Below are positions 1-11,565 of a stretch of 64,000 nt of DNA, piece by piece. Under the pieces are notes generated by a model that saw only the letters and a list, made by a program, of their open reading frames with translations, had not been told where the DNA came from and ran no database searches. The stretch comes from Schistocerca nitens. Taxonomy: Eukaryota > Arthropoda > Insecta > Orthoptera > Acrididae. Made by a program: the position numbers and the translations under genes. Each line of letters starts with the position of its first letter. Position 1 is the first letter of the stretch. The stretch is taken from assembly GCF_023898315.1 (NCBI RefSeq), contig NC_064616.1:647586974-647650973 (forward strand), in the 5' to 3' direction.

Positions 1-289
1 TCTGACACCTTATGATACTCGAAGCACACTGTGAATGCTGCCATATATCAATGCATATTTCTGGCCTGCAGCCCCACGGGTTCACCAGGGAGGTATGTCC
101 GTCATACGTTGGACTAGTATCAGTCACAGATGTTAGTATGTTAGTACCCTCTAAATTTAGGGCTATGTAGAATCGGGACCGGATTTTGCCCTACAGTCAA
201 CATTTTGGCGATACGTTTGTCCTTAAAGGCGATAACACACTAACATACTGATTCCAATTTAGCCCAAACCCTCCTCACACACTGAAGGA

Positions 290-400
290 CCTTATGTGGG
301 ATGTCGTCCAAGACTGGGTCAGGCTGGAGTGGCAACGTCTCGACCACCTTGCGGGCAGCATATGGAGGAGGATCCAGGCATGATACAACGTATGTATTGG
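290..400 (+). pseudogene. Tc1-like transposase C-terminal scrap (tentative)
   Basis: Reading from the ATG at 301 gives MWDVVQDWVRLEWQRLDHL followed by a serine, two bulky residues and RRIQA. This resembles the end of Tc1-type transposases, which have an EW, a downstream helix and a 'SM-RR-QA' motif before the stop. No catalytic residues are included and the 5' part is absent or too degraded to see. A chance open frame is possible. Confidence 0.35.
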
Positions 401-488
401 AGCAACACAACATTGAATGTTATGTAGCAGCAGATTTTGATTTCGCAGATGTGCACTATCGAACAAACTGCCGTTTACTGTGTTAAAG

Positions 489-673
489 CCGGCCGAGGTG
501 GCCGAGCGGCTCTAAGCGCTTCAGTCCAGAACCACGCGGCTGCTACAGTCGTAGGTTCGAATCCTGCCTCAGGCATGGATGTGTGTGATGCCTTAGGTTA
601 GTTATGTTTAAGTAGTTCTAAGTCTAGGGGACTGATGACCTCAGAAGTCCCATAGTGCTCAGAGCCATTTGAA
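489..673 (+). repeat. tRNA-derived SINE, family 1
   Basis: It begins with a tRNA-like head (GGCCGAGGTGGCCGAGCGG, B-box-like GGTTCGAATCC) and ends in the body motif shared by most SINEs here (GACTGATGACC, AGTCCCATAGTGCTCAGAGC). It is flanked by near-identical 11-bp repeats at 478-488 and 674-684 (ctgtgttaaag / ctgtggtaaag), read as the target-site duplication. It is an RNA polymerase III-type retroposon with no coding capacity. Confidence 0.9.
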
Positions 674-929
674 CTGTGGTAAAGTCTCTATTTTAGTTTC
701 ATTATTGATGGTTTCAATGTCTGTGTTTATACAGTGTCTGGATATTCACATTACAATGTCCTTTACACATGCAGTCATTCCATGCATGTCTGGCGAATAT
801 TGTAATATGAAGATACACACACTGTATAAACATGAACGTTGTATCAATAATGTATCAATGCCTTCGTGGCCTCAAATGACGATCAAATATGTCTCCTCTC
901 GTGCGGAGGTCACAAAGTCTAAGTGTTGA

Positions 930-1060
930 GGGCTCTATGCAATATGGAAGTTTGAATCGGTCTTGGAGATATGCTCGAATAGTCGAAATTGTTAAAGCTA
1001 CTGCTCGCGATAAGCGGGAAATCTGGGTTCGAGTCCTAGTCCGGTACGAAAGTTCATGTG
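930..1060 (+). repeat. tRNA-derived SINE fragment, different tRNA head
   Basis: The stretch CGCGATAAGCGGGAAATC followed by GGGTTCGAGTCC and a 'GTCCGG' acceptor-like end is a tRNA 3' half with B-box. The head differs from family 1, and no family 1 tail follows. It is a decayed SINE fragment rather than a working tRNA gene, because no 5' half pairs with the acceptor stem. Confidence 0.55.
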
Positions 1061-1099
1061 CTAACAAACAGCAGACGTCAATCCAGATTCGAAAATACG

Positions 1100-1810
1100 A
1101 ATCAATTTCGTAATATTTTAGTTTCATCAGGCTTACTCTTTAACTCCATGCTACCCTCGAATCTAAGCCCACACATGTTCGCAAATATGGAGGTGCTCCA
1201 CATTGTTTTTGGGCAGTTCTCGTCAACCAAACACGAGAGCAATACCTTCAGACGAAGCAGAGTGGTACATCTGTAAGTGGATGTGCAGGTACCCCTGTCT
1301 TTTCAAAGTGAGCTATGACTGCTCAGGCCTCTGAAGATAACATGCCTGATGCTTACGTATGTTTTCATGTTGGTGCGGAGATATGGTGCTTATGATTTCA
1401 TGATATAGACGACGACACATAACTTATATTGTGGGCTATACCTTTAATGACAAACAGTTCAGCATGTGGAGTGCTCTTCTTGAATCATACAGACCATGCT
1501 CCGGATGCTCACTGGAGGTGTTGGTGCTTGGAACCCAACTCCCACACCCTACCCACTGAGAGCAGCTCTGTAAAAAGTATGGCTCTCGAATTCTATGGAG
1601 CTGACATACACTCTCCATCAAAAAATTTGCGAGACTGGATTTATTCTCGGCGTATAAGGGACGTCAGTGCAGGAACTATAGTGGCAGCTTGAACTAAAAA
1701 CTGTAAACAAGAGATGTGCATTCGATCAGTCAGTTGTGAGCCGGCAGTATTAAACAGTAGACTTGTGGCTGAAATGTGTCAACAATGTCGTGTTTCAAAT
1801 CACAATGAAA
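1100..1810. other. No gene seen
   Basis: Only short unconnected open frames occur, with no recognised domain, repeat family or splice-site pattern. Confidence 0.5.
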
Positions 1811-1814
1811 CAAC

Positions 1815-2065
1815 ATGTTTAAAGCAAGTGTTCAAGAAATTTTCCTGGATGTTTTGAAGAAGAGAAAAATGTGTGCAAAGTCTGTCCAGCTCACCTTCAC
1901 TGCTCAAAAACAACGATGCATGGACGTTTGCCGCGACTTGATTGAAATGCAAAACGAGGACAATTCTTTCTGTAAAAAATCATCACGAGTGACGAGACTT
2001 GCTGTTATCGATATGAACATACGACAAAACGATAAAGTGCACAAATTCAATTGTAGCGTAACGAT
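1815..2065 (+). pseudogene. mariner-family transposase fragment
   Basis: Translation gives KMCAKSVQLTFTAQKQR and then, after a one-base frame change near 1976, IITSDETCCYRYEHTTKR. In mariner transposases the linker 'KVCAKWVPR.LT.EQK' precedes the first catalytic aspartate in 'ITGDES'. The aspartate is kept here (SDET). Neither the N-terminal DNA-binding region nor the second and third acidic residues are visible, so this is an internal remnant of a DD34D-type element. The frame change and loss of the rest make it inactive. No terminal repeats were found. Confidence 0.6.
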
Positions 2066-2992
2066 CATACGACGGCATATTAGTGTGTGCAGTGTACTGC
2101 AGTAGTAGTACTGGTGTATATGCACAACAAGCGCCCCACCGGCGACTATAGAATTTTTTGTTATAGAGTTGTTCTGAGTCTCGCACCCCTACCAGGACAA
2201 GAACGCAACATACAGTGGTGGAAATATTTATTGCATCACCATGAATTACTTCGTCTTTTTGTCTTTTGCAGCAATTTGCTTCTGGTTATACCAGTCCCAC
2301 TGTTGCTAAACTTTGTTGACATATTCTTGCCTTAATAATCAGACTTCTTCATGCACGTTTTCCAACAATACACAACTCTTTGTTGTTGTCGTTTGATTTT
2401 ACAATGAAACCAGTGTTTATACTGCCAATTTGAGTTGAGACTGCAGTGAGAAGATGGGCAGGTCTGTTGAATTAACGCCAGAAGAGAAAGCTGCTATACT
2501 TGCATATTCGCCTGTTGATCTCTGCACTAGAGACTGTCCTTTAAGACAGGATTTAATCAGTCTACGATTTCGAGGTTTCTGAAAAAAATACAGGGAAAAA
2601 GGAAATATTGATCGTGAGAAAGGAAGAGGTCGGAAAAGAGCGTGTACTGCCAAGCAGCACAGGGTATTGAAAAGGCTTTCACTCAAGCATTGTTGCCTGT
2701 CATCAACTGAACTAAAGCGAGACTGGGAAGAAATTTGCGACATCTCAGTAACCAGCAGAACTGTAAGAAATAGACTACTGGAGGCTGGACTCTCAGCCCA
2801 TCCTCCTAGAAGGATGTCTTTAAATACCAAGATAATGCGACAACAGTGACTAAAATGGGCAAAGGCACATGCAACATGGACACCAAAGATGTGGAACAAA
2901 GTAATCTTTTCAGACGAGTCCAAATTTAATCTGCATGGCTCAGATGGAAAAGTGTTTGTGCGTCGAAAAGGTGAAGAATTTTTGCCATCATG

Positions 2993-3189
2993 GTTCAAAA
3001 TGGTTCAAATGGCTCTGAGCACTATGGAACTTAACATCTGAGGTAATTAGTCCCCTAGAACTACTTAAACCTAACTAACCTAAGGACATCACAACCATCC
3101 ATGCCCGAAGCAGGATTCGAACCTGCGACCGTAGCGGTCGCGCGGTTCCAGACTGAAGCGCCTGGAACCGCTTGGCCACAACGGCCGGC
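2993..3189 (-). repeat. tRNA-derived SINE, family 1, inside the Tc1 transposase
   Basis: It is flanked by perfect 11-bp duplications TTGCCATCATG at 2982-2992 and 3190-3200. The tRNA-like head lies at the right end, so the copy is on the minus strand. It interrupts the transposase between 'EEFLPSW' and 'LPSCITHTVKH', so it postdates the transposon. Confidence 0.95.
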
Positions 3190-3657
3190 TTGCCATCATG
3201 CATAACACATACAGTCAAACACCCACAAGGACAGATGGTCTGGGGGTGCATTTCCAGTCACGGAGTAGGTCGTCTGGACTTCATCAATGGCACTGTCAAC
3301 GCAGATGCCTACATAAGCATCCTTGAAAGGAAGCTTATGCCAACCATTAGAGACCAGTTTGGAGACGTTTCCAATTGCATTTTTCAGGATGACTCCGCTC
3401 CTTGCCATAGAGCTTTGAAGGTGAGTCCTATGACTAATATTTGTACCAAACACGAAGCAAATTACTTTCTTGGTTAATTATCACGTACTTCTACATTTCA
3501 GGTAAAACCTTCTATCCTTCGAAAAAACGGGGTTCGAGTATTAGATTGGCCTGGAAACAGCCCTGATCTCAATCCTATTGAGAACTGTTGGAAGGTTATG
3601 GGAAATGCTATCGCCAAAAAGAAGCCACGGAATAAACGGGCGCTGTTGGAGATCCTT

Positions 3658-3672
3658 GTGTGTGTGTGTGTG

Positions 3673-3720
<48 letters not shown>
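3658..3720 (+). repeat. (TG)n microsatellite within the transposase
   Basis: About 31 TG units with one TGCG interruption. It changes the reading frame of the transposase and would encode a Cys-Val run. Confidence 0.95.
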
Positions 3721-3721
<1 letters not shown>

Positions 3722-4864
3722 TTTCATGAACTGAGTGAGGAGTGCATTAAAAAGTTAATTCTTTCAATACCTTCACGATTCCAAGCGGTGATTAAGGCGC
3801 ATGGTGGAGCAACAGAGTATTATATGCAACAGTGTGTTCATATGAGGCAATACAAACACTAAAATCCATGTGTTATGTTACAACATTAATATGCAGTTTT
3901 TCTTTCAACATTAGTATTCATATTTCAGAATAGCAAACAGAATAGCTGACATATCCACTTACATTCATTTTTCAAGAAAGTGTCAAATTATAAAAAACAA
4001 ACATTTTTATAGAAACAAAAATTAAGAATAAAAACAAATTGACAAAAATTATTGTGTGTATTTATTTCTGATGGAAATCAAGAGAAATCAGGCATATTTA
4101 GCTCAGTTACTCAATGATTGTAACAAAAATTGTTAATTGTTAGAGGTTATGCAATAAATATTTCCACCACTGTAGACCTGCCAGTAGAAGTCACCGCTTC
4201 GAGCTCACAGTAGTGAAACAGCTCAGCACACTAATTCCCTCTGCGTAGTTAGCAGTGCGGCGCGGCTGGCCACACAAAGTCATCACCAATAGCATGGCAG
4301 ACTCATGCAAGTGGGCAGCGGATCACTTGCCGTGCATACCATCCGCCATCCGCCAACGCCGGACGGGAGTCTCAGCGCGGTTGGTATCCCCGCCGTGTCC
4401 TGGTGGCGTCAGAGGCTGTTTCAGCCAAAGCAGCATCGAGTCTGCATACCACTGGCGCTGGGTCTGCGCATCTGACTTACGTAATGGGGCTGCTGGTGCG
4501 GTGCAGTTGTGTGAGCAGCGTGTGGTGTACAGGCAGCCAGCTCAGCAGAATTCATTGGCCAGCTGGCCGCTGACCCAGTGTATCAAGCAAGTCAGATGCG
4601 TCAATAAAAGAAATTGTTACATTTGCAGCTGCCTTTCACTGAAGCCACCTGGGCTCCCACCTCGCTTCCACCATCCGCTGACACCATCCTGCTTCTAGCC
4701 GCCCCCACTCCAAGGGGGGGGGGGGGGCACTATAACTTTAACGGTCAACTGATGTAACTGATGTAACTGAAATTCAAGCCAGTGTGAGGTTTGAATTATA
4801 CAACATCTGGAAGACGGCCTTTTTTGACAGTTTCATATAATTGAACTTTTACTCCATTGTACTC

Positions 4865-4945
4865 ACATGGAAGGAGACTTCGTAGAAGGGACCGATGACC
4901 GTAGCAGTCTGGTCCCTTTAATCCCACAAACCAACCAACTTCGTA
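4865..4945 (-). repeat. SINE-like fragment
   Basis: On the complement it begins GGTTGGTTTGTGGGATTAAA followed by GGGACCAGACTGCTACGG, which I recognise as a dispersed locust-type SINE head. The same 30-bp head recurs at 23625-23654. Confidence 0.5.
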
Positions 4946-5119
4946 GAACACCTGAAGTATTAAAATCACCATTTTAACTTTTATCTATTTTTTTTATTAA
5001 TCCAGTCTAGAAACATTTTGAACTGACAGGGTACATCGGCCATAGCATTACATGCTGTTGTATGTGTTGCACTACTGATCAAAGTAATGACATTCCATCT
5101 TGTCCTCACTTGTGGTCTC

Positions 5120-5340
5120 CCAAATTGCAGTCGTCCAAAGTGCTGTAGTTGACTCCTGTCTAAGAGGACAACTGGTCAAATCCACGTCCTCCCATCCATG
5201 TTTTCCGTGAGTTCCTTAAATCGTTTAAGGAAAATGCCAAAAAGGACACATCATAAATCCGTCCCCCGATCTAAGTTTGTGCCACGTCTCAGATGGCTTC
5301 GTCGTCAATGAGACGTTAAACTCTAATCTTCCTTCCTTCC
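5120..5340 (+). repeat. Dispersed SINE-like repeat
   Basis: The body has 'CCTTAAATCGTTTAAGGAAAA' style motifs and ends CGTCGTCAATGAGACGTTAA followed by a TTCC-rich tail. This repeat type recurs here in diverged antisense form near 55385-55530 and 62085-62225. Confidence 0.55.
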
Positions 5341-5344
5341 AAAT

Positions 5345-6000
5345 CGGCACATACATTTCTACTGTTAAGGATTTTCTAAATTAGACCATTAAGCCTAAGT
5401 CTGAAAATGGAATTTCATGTTTTATTTTTGCAGTTACGTGCTTTCTACATCTTGGCTAAATCTCATCACACTGTATCATAGGCTGACAGAATGGATTGCA
5501 GGCCCACTAATAACGATGTCGTTCTGAAATTTGGCTGAATTATTCCTTGGGCATGTTTGTAAGGAGTAATAGGTTAATTTTTTATTTTAATTTATCCATT
5601 AGTTATTACAGAAAACGTGACCAAAAACACACGACTTAAGTACATCTTTGTTACAAACATCTGCTGTTCTTTTTATTTATCAAATTTCAAAAGAACTATG
5701 CTATTGCTCGTGCACCATATCCTATAGATTAATAAATTGTTTTGTTTTTTGATTTCAGATAAGATTTGTAAGTGCAGGACTTCTGTAATGGACACACCTC
5801 GGACACTCCTCGGATTGGGGGCTTATTTATGACTGAATGTCTTCAAAATGAATCAGAAATTGTTGTTCAAGAATCAGTAAATAGCACGCACAATGATTTA
5901 CATTAATTGGTTCGCTAGTTTTTTCAAAACAAAATCGTAAAAATCGCTTATTTTATAGGCTGACTGAGGAGACTGGAAACTTAAGCGAGCCAAACTTACT
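5345..6000. other. AT-rich stretch without a gene
   Basis: No open frame with family resemblance and no clear repeat ends were found. Confidence 0.5.
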
Positions 6001-6006
6001 CATTTT

Positions 6007-6660
6007 TACTTCTAAACCTCCTGGTAGATTAAAACTGTGTGCCAGACCTTGACTCGAATGTGGGACCTTTGCCTTTCGTGGGCAAATTCTCTGCAAACTT
6101 TTTTTGCCTTCGTTCTTTCGATTTGTTTCTTCGTTGCTATTTGTCAGAAGTTCTGTGTGCGTGTGACATCTTTAAAATTTCATCAGTGGGACTCTCACTA
6201 ATTTATTTCTATTGCATGGGATGGCCAGACACTGACTGGACGTTCTGAGCAACTGTCCAACTGAGCTAGCGCAGCACGACTCACATTCCACCCTCACTGC
6301 TTTATTTCCGCCAGCACCACATTTCCTACATTCCACACGGCACAGCCATTCTCCTGCATACCTTACCATACTCATGGAAGAAAGGATGTTGCATACACAC
6401 AGCGTAGCCACAGCCTGGGGGATTGTTTCCAGAACAAGTGTTCACTCTGCAGCGGAATGTGCACTGATTTGAAATGTCCTAGCAGATTTAAACTATTTGC
6501 CAGACCAGGACTCAAACCTGGGACCTTTGCCTTTCATAAAACCTTTGCCCATGAGGGGCAATGGTCCCAGGTTTGAGACCTGGACTGGAACACAGTTTAA
6601 ATCTGTCAGGACGTTTCAAATCAGCATACAGTCTCCTGCAGAGTGAACATTCATTCTGTA
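6007..6660. repeat. Fold-back / tandem tRNA-like repeat
   Basis: A module with a tRNA-like antisense segment (ACTCGAATGTGGGACCTTTG then CCTTTCGTGGGC) starts near 6020. It recurs near 6485 (ACTCAAACCTGGGACCTTTG) and then in inverted orientation at about 6557-6650. The two later copies form arms of about 90 bp (6437-6527 and 6557-6650) beginning and ending with GTTCACTCTGC/GCAGAGTGAAC. This resembles a dispersed orthopteran fold-back family. It has no coding content. Confidence 0.6.
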
Positions 6661-7200
6661 TTTTTACTTCATTTACACATTTACCAGCAGCGTACTTGGA
6701 ACCTTGAGTGTGTTATTACTTGCTGTTCAATATTACTTTGCAACTATGCAAATAAAAAATAGTTACAACATCCACAAGGCAATGGATTAGTGTTTCTGAA
6801 CCACAATGACACACCTTCATACAGCACTAGGAATAAAAACAACTGCCGTTATTCGTGATTTAGCCTTACTCTGTCATAAAAATAATCAAATTATGCAGAA
6901 GTATGAATCTTTTATCGCTTCCACATCTACAAAAACACCTTTCAAGTGTGCCGATGGGTATTTGGAACACCACTATCTCCTCCCTCCCCGTTTTCCAGCA
7001 ACAGTACCCTACGTAGGTGAAATCATAATGCAAAGATACATTCGATTTGAATAACTAATAGACACTGAGAAATGTGATACATAACAGTGCTAGTGACTGT
7101 CGATAGCTGACTAATCTCATTTAGTTTTCATTTACTCTTTTATTGAATTTTGCATGTCTTATATTAATAAGAACACTTTGAATGCAGATTAGGAGGTGCT
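6661..7200. other. No gene seen
   Basis: One short open frame (6806-7054) has no recognised similarity. The rest is AT-rich. Confidence 0.45.
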
Positions 7201-7288
7201 GGTGTAAGTTGTCGCGAGCACACCGGTCGGCACAGATGTAACAAAAAGATTGGATCAAGCGCACCTATCAGGAGAGAGGCCAAAGACA

Positions 7289-7477
7289 AATGGCTCTGAG
7301 CACTATGGGACTTAACGTCTGAGGTCATCAGTCCCCTAGAACTTAGAACTACTTAAACCTAACTAACCTAAAGACGTCACACACATCCATGCCTGAGGCA
7401 GGATTCGAACCTGCGACCGTAGCAGCAGCGTGGTTCCAGACTGAAGCGCCTAGAACCGCTCGGCCACATCGGCCGGC
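7289..7477 (-). repeat. tRNA-derived SINE, family 1
   Basis: Flanked by perfect 11-bp duplications GGCCAAAGACA at 7278-7288 and 7478-7488. It is inserted in the LTR-like part of the Gypsy fossil. Confidence 0.95.
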
Positions 7478-8188
7478 GGCCAAAGACAGACTCGCAAGCG
7501 TGTGCCTCCAACGCCCTCTCGACCACAAGTATTTGGATCGTCGCCGCTGACCAGAGGGCTCAGTCAGTCAGTCTCCGTCACTAGCTCACTATCTCAGTCA
7601 CTACCTCAGTCACTAGCTCAGCTGCTCAGCCACTGGCACACTAATTTGTACTCCAATTTGGTGTCTGTCAGCACGTTGCGACCAGATTAGTGTACATAAC
7701 GGGACTTGTACTTGACCAGTAGCGAGACTAACGTGGACTAATATTGAAGAGCTCGTTCCACAACACATGGACTCTCTTAAAGATAAGTAGCTTCCCGTTT
7801 ATTTAAATAAAGAACCCTGTTAATACCTGTGTGCAGTTATGTTGTAGCAATAGGATACCGGCCACCAGACAACATCCTCTCCCTTGATCCCTATGGTACA
7901 AGAACACAACAGTGACGATGATGATAATTCAATGGCCATCGAAGTTCATCAACTTGGCCAAAGATGTTGTTTGCTTATCTTGTGTTTTAGCTTGCAGGGG
8001 TGATCATTTTGCTAATTTGTTGTTGTGTTCTTGCATGTATTCCAGAAGGGGAGACGCAGAACTAATCAAATTTCTCTTTTCACAGGCTCTGCTTGGTTTT
8101 GGATATAACGTATTTGTGTAAACCTGTCCCTTCCACCCCTGTCCCCGCGTCTCAGCCGCAGACGGCCAATGTGATTGATCTAACACAA

Positions 8189-8377
8189 AATGGCTCTGAG
8201 CACTATGGGACTTAACATCTGTGGTCATCAGTCCCCTAGAACTTAGAACTACTTGAACCTAACTAACCTAAGGACACCACACACATCCATGCCCGAGGCA
8301 GGACTCGAACCTGCGACCGTAGCAGTCGCGCGGTTCCAGACTGTAGCGCCTAGAACCGCTAGACAACCGCGGCCGGC
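8189..8377 (-). repeat. tRNA-derived SINE, family 1
   Basis: Flanked by perfect 12-bp duplications GATCTAACACAA at 8177-8188 and 8378-8389. It lies just upstream of the gag-like part of the Gypsy fossil. Confidence 0.95.
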
Positions 8378-10402
8378 GATCTAACACAAGCTTTTCAATT
8401 TCACAACCAATAAATTGCTACCTTGCTGCCGGTGGTACAACTACTGGCTGTACAAGTTCCGCCGGCCGCACAACCAAACAACCAACCAGCCCAACAAGTG
8501 CCGCCAACCAGCATACAAACGTTCTGGCAATTTAACGACACAGAAGAGGAATGGCTCAAATACCTGACTCGGTTCCAAGTACATTACCAAATTCATCGTG
8601 TTCAAGGTACTGTAAAGCTACAATACGTTCTTTCGATTGTGGGGTCCCGGTGTTCAGGTTAATATCAAAAAATATTCCCAAGGGCGTCTCCCAACGAACT
8701 CAGTTATGACAAAGTAATCACTGCATTAACTGACGAAGTAATCACTGCATTAACTCAGTACTATGACCAGCAAGTACAAGCAGCTGCAGCCAGACATCAG
8801 CTATTTCGCTTGCAGAAAAATCCGGAACAGACGTACCGTCAGTTGTACACAGAATTAACGAGCATGACTAGGAAGTGTAAATTCAAGTGTAGTTGTGACA
8901 ACTTTTATAGTGATTTAACGATTAGGGGTGCAATAACATTCAATGTCTCAGGCAGCAAAATACGGGAACAGATCCTAAAGTACTCTGATCCATCACTTTC
9001 CCAAGTATTGAAAATCTTAGAGCAATATGATTGGGGTGCCATAGGTGCCGATAAGTTTGAACAGGTCCCTTTTTGTCAGGTTGAGTCGCCCCTTGCTCGT
9101 GTCCGCCCCAAGCAACTACAACAACAAGCGCGTACACAGCCGGCTGTAAACATGCCTGTGAATTTGGTGACGTCTTACCCTAGACGTTTTGCTCGCCATA
9201 AAAGACAAGACTGCCCATCACGTAACACAACTTGTTACACGTGTGGAAACAAAAGGCCATGTCCAAGCAGTTTGTTTGCAACGTCACAAAACGCCAATTT
9301 TGGCCGCTTGGAAAAACAGGCTCGTGCACATGCAGTGAATGCAGTGTTTTTAAAACCTACAACAGGTTCTGACAAAAGTAAGATTAAGGTTGTGCCTACT
9401 TCTCGCCCTAGTGCTGTGCAATGACGTTCTAACAAACTATTTGTGTCATTACGAATTGCTGGCCGTCGTGTGAACTCTCAGTTAGACACAGGTACCTCAG
9501 TAACCTTGCTTAAGCGTGCCACGTACGAACAGTTAGGCTCACCACGCCTTTCTAAATCTAGCAGGCACCTCACTGCTTACAACGGGAAGGAAATATTCGT
9601 CCTTGGACAGAGTAGTTTGCCTGCCACTTACAAATCTCACACTAGGAAAGTGAATTTTACTGTGTTGAAATCAAGAGACAATGAGAACATATTCGGTTTA
9701 GATGCCTTTGATTTGTTGGACTTAGCATCCAAGCTAATGTACATTCAGTTTCGGCTTTTGCACCAAAAGACAGTGTCGCTAGCTTGCTTAAAGAATTTCC
9801 TGAACTATTTTCAGAAGGAATGGGAAAAGCTAATAACTTTATAGCGCGTGTTACATTGAAGGGCAATGCACAGCCTAAGTTTTTCCGCGCCTGCCCCGTT
9901 CCAATTGCTTTAAGAGACAAAGTAGCCAGTGAATTGAAAGAATTGCAAGATAATGGCGTAATGGCTCCCAGTCAAACTAGCCAATGAGCAAGTCCTATCG
10001 TTTTGTTGCCTAAGGTTTCTGGTGACATTCGCATTTGTGTTGACTTCAAGTCTACAGTCAACCCACAGACAGTAGTTGACACATCCGTTACCTAGTCTTG
10101 AGGGACTCATGGATAGGCTTGGTGCACGACGTTACTTTTCTAAGACAGATTTGCGTGATGCCTATTTGCAAATTCCATTGGATGAAGAATCACAGAAAGT
10201 GTTTGTTGTAAATACACACTTAGGACTGTTCAAATATTTACGTTTGCTCTTCGACAGTGCTACCCTAATCGCCATTTCTTAACGTTACTTGGAACAGCTG
10301 ACTGCAAAAGTGCCATTTTGTTCAAACTACCTTGACGATATTGTCGTCTCAGATCGTACACCAGAGGAACACATCGCCAATTCGCGTATTCCTTTTCGAG
10401 TG

Positions 10403-10955
10403 TGAAACGTCCCCTTTGAAAAATTTTACAAGACTGTGCTTAACCTGACGCACAATATTTTTGTTAGCGCAACGCAATCTGACTTTCAAAAAAATCCCTA
10501 CAAAAGAATGGCCCTGACTAACATTAAACTATACCTTTCACAAATCACTTACCTCACAAAAATCTTCGCTGCTCAAGCTACTGCAATACAGCGAGCGCCA
10601 CTACTGCCAGCTAAATAAAAGATTCAAACTATGGAAGGCACTAACTACTGATAGGGATAGTTAGCAAATGAAAGATATTAATAGAGAACAAACAATGTAT
10701 TTACCTTGATATCATCATATATATAGCAGTTCATGACAAATTACAAAACTCCGCCATCTCTCTCCCCACATCCACCACTGCTGGCGGCTCACCTCCAACT
10801 GCGCAACGCTACGCGCTGTTCGCAGCCAGCTGCCTATCACTACAATGGCGAGTATTACAACAATGCAAAGCAGCCACAGGCTGCACACAGCACAGCCAGT
10901 GATTTTCAAACAGAGGTGACATTACTAATAAAAAAACCTAAACAGCCTACTTACA
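10403..10955 (-). repeat. LTR (3' copy relative to gene direction)
   Basis: Begins TGAAACGTCCCC and ends CCTACTTACA, giving TG...CA ends. About 99% identical by eye to 14695-15250. It contains the promoter/polyadenylation regions of the element on the minus strand. Confidence 0.9.
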
Positions 10956-11345
10956 TAGCCCCCATGCTCCCCACAAAAATTTTTACAAATTGGTTTGGGC
11001 AGTGCCCAATACAGATTTGAAAAAAAAATTTCATAATTACAATAACAAAGAAATCAAATGCACACACTTATTGATACAATGTTGGTCAAAAGCTAAAATT
11101 TTCTCACAGTCCATAAAGACAGTCCTAATCGTTCATCACAGTAAAATATCAGTCTTTTTCTCAAAGTCTGAGCAGTAAAAGAAAATGCACACGGAAGTAG
11201 TGGATTTCCATGCAGTATTGAAGAAGTATTGTTGTCCTTCCAACGAAAAGACAGTGCTGACTCTACATGCAGACAGGTAATGGGCCACAACAGAGTAAAC
11301 CCACAGCGGAGTCAGTCGAAATTTTGAAGAGTATTGGTGGGTAGG

Positions 11346-11565
11346 TCATCACAGAGCAGACCCACTGTAGTCCTGGTAGAGATTACGGTATTGGTGGGCC
11401 ACCAGAGGTGCAGACCCACTGCAGTCCTTGTAGAAATAATGGTACTGGTGAGTCAGCAAAGACGCAGACCCACTGTAGTCCTTGTAGAGATTACGGTACT
11501 GGCGGGCCACCAGAGGTGCAGACCCACTGCAGTCCTTGTAGAGATGGCCAGCAGCCATCTGTTGT
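11346..11565 (-). repeat. Four tandem 54-bp repeats
   Basis: The phrase CAGACCCACTG recurs at 11357, 11411, 11465 and 11519, an exact 54-bp period. Because 54 is a multiple of three, several frames stay open on both strands. The frame in the element's own direction repeats an 18-residue unit (YRNLYKDYSGSA plus LVAHQ-like). It lies between the gag-like frame and the LTR. Confidence 0.9.

Larger units (their letters stand above)
2454..3861 (+). pseudogene. Tc1-like transposase (broken; possible intron)
   Basis: The reading starts MGRSVELTPEEKAAILAYS at 2454. A helix-turn-helix region and basic linker (GRGRKRACTAK) follow. The first catalytic Asp is in IFSDESKFNLHG (about 2908-2943), the second in FQDDSAPCHRALK (about 3382-3420) and Glu in SPDLNPIENCW (about 3559-3591). 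By hand count the Asp-Glu spacing is 34-35 residues, so DD34E-like. In-frame stops (e.g. around 2580 and 2848), the SINE and a (TG)n run that shifts frame (3658-3720) inactivate it. Between ALK and VKPSILRKNGV lies an 81-bp insert (3421-3501) with perfect splice-like ends, in phase 0. The C-terminus (SRFQAVIKAHGGATEYY) matches Tc1 ends. Confidence 0.85.
2213..4172 (+). mobile_element. Tc1-like DNA transposon with nested SINE
   Basis: The ends are perfect inverted repeats (CAGTGGTGGAAATATTTATT at 2213 and its complement ending at 4172), each flanked by the TA target duplication (2211-2212, 4173-4174). Between them lies one broken transposase reading left to right. The element received a SINE (2993-3189) and a (TG)n run. 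Its own size without the SINE and repeat is about 1.7 kb, normal for Tc1 types. The intact tips contrast with the decayed coding region, so it could still have been moved in trans. Confidence 0.9.
2090..4735 (+). mobile_element. Probable solo LTR, split by a Tc1-like transposon
   Basis: The sequence either side of the Tc1-like element (about 2090-2210 and 4175-4735) reads as one non-coding unit, with an AATAAA at 4604-4609 and a GC-rich upstream part. That is the look of a long terminal repeat with a polyadenylation site. No internal retroelement genes lie beside it. The boundaries are approximate and the family is unassigned. It is an old fossil; a poly-G run ends the segment near 4715-4729. 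Confidence 0.35.
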
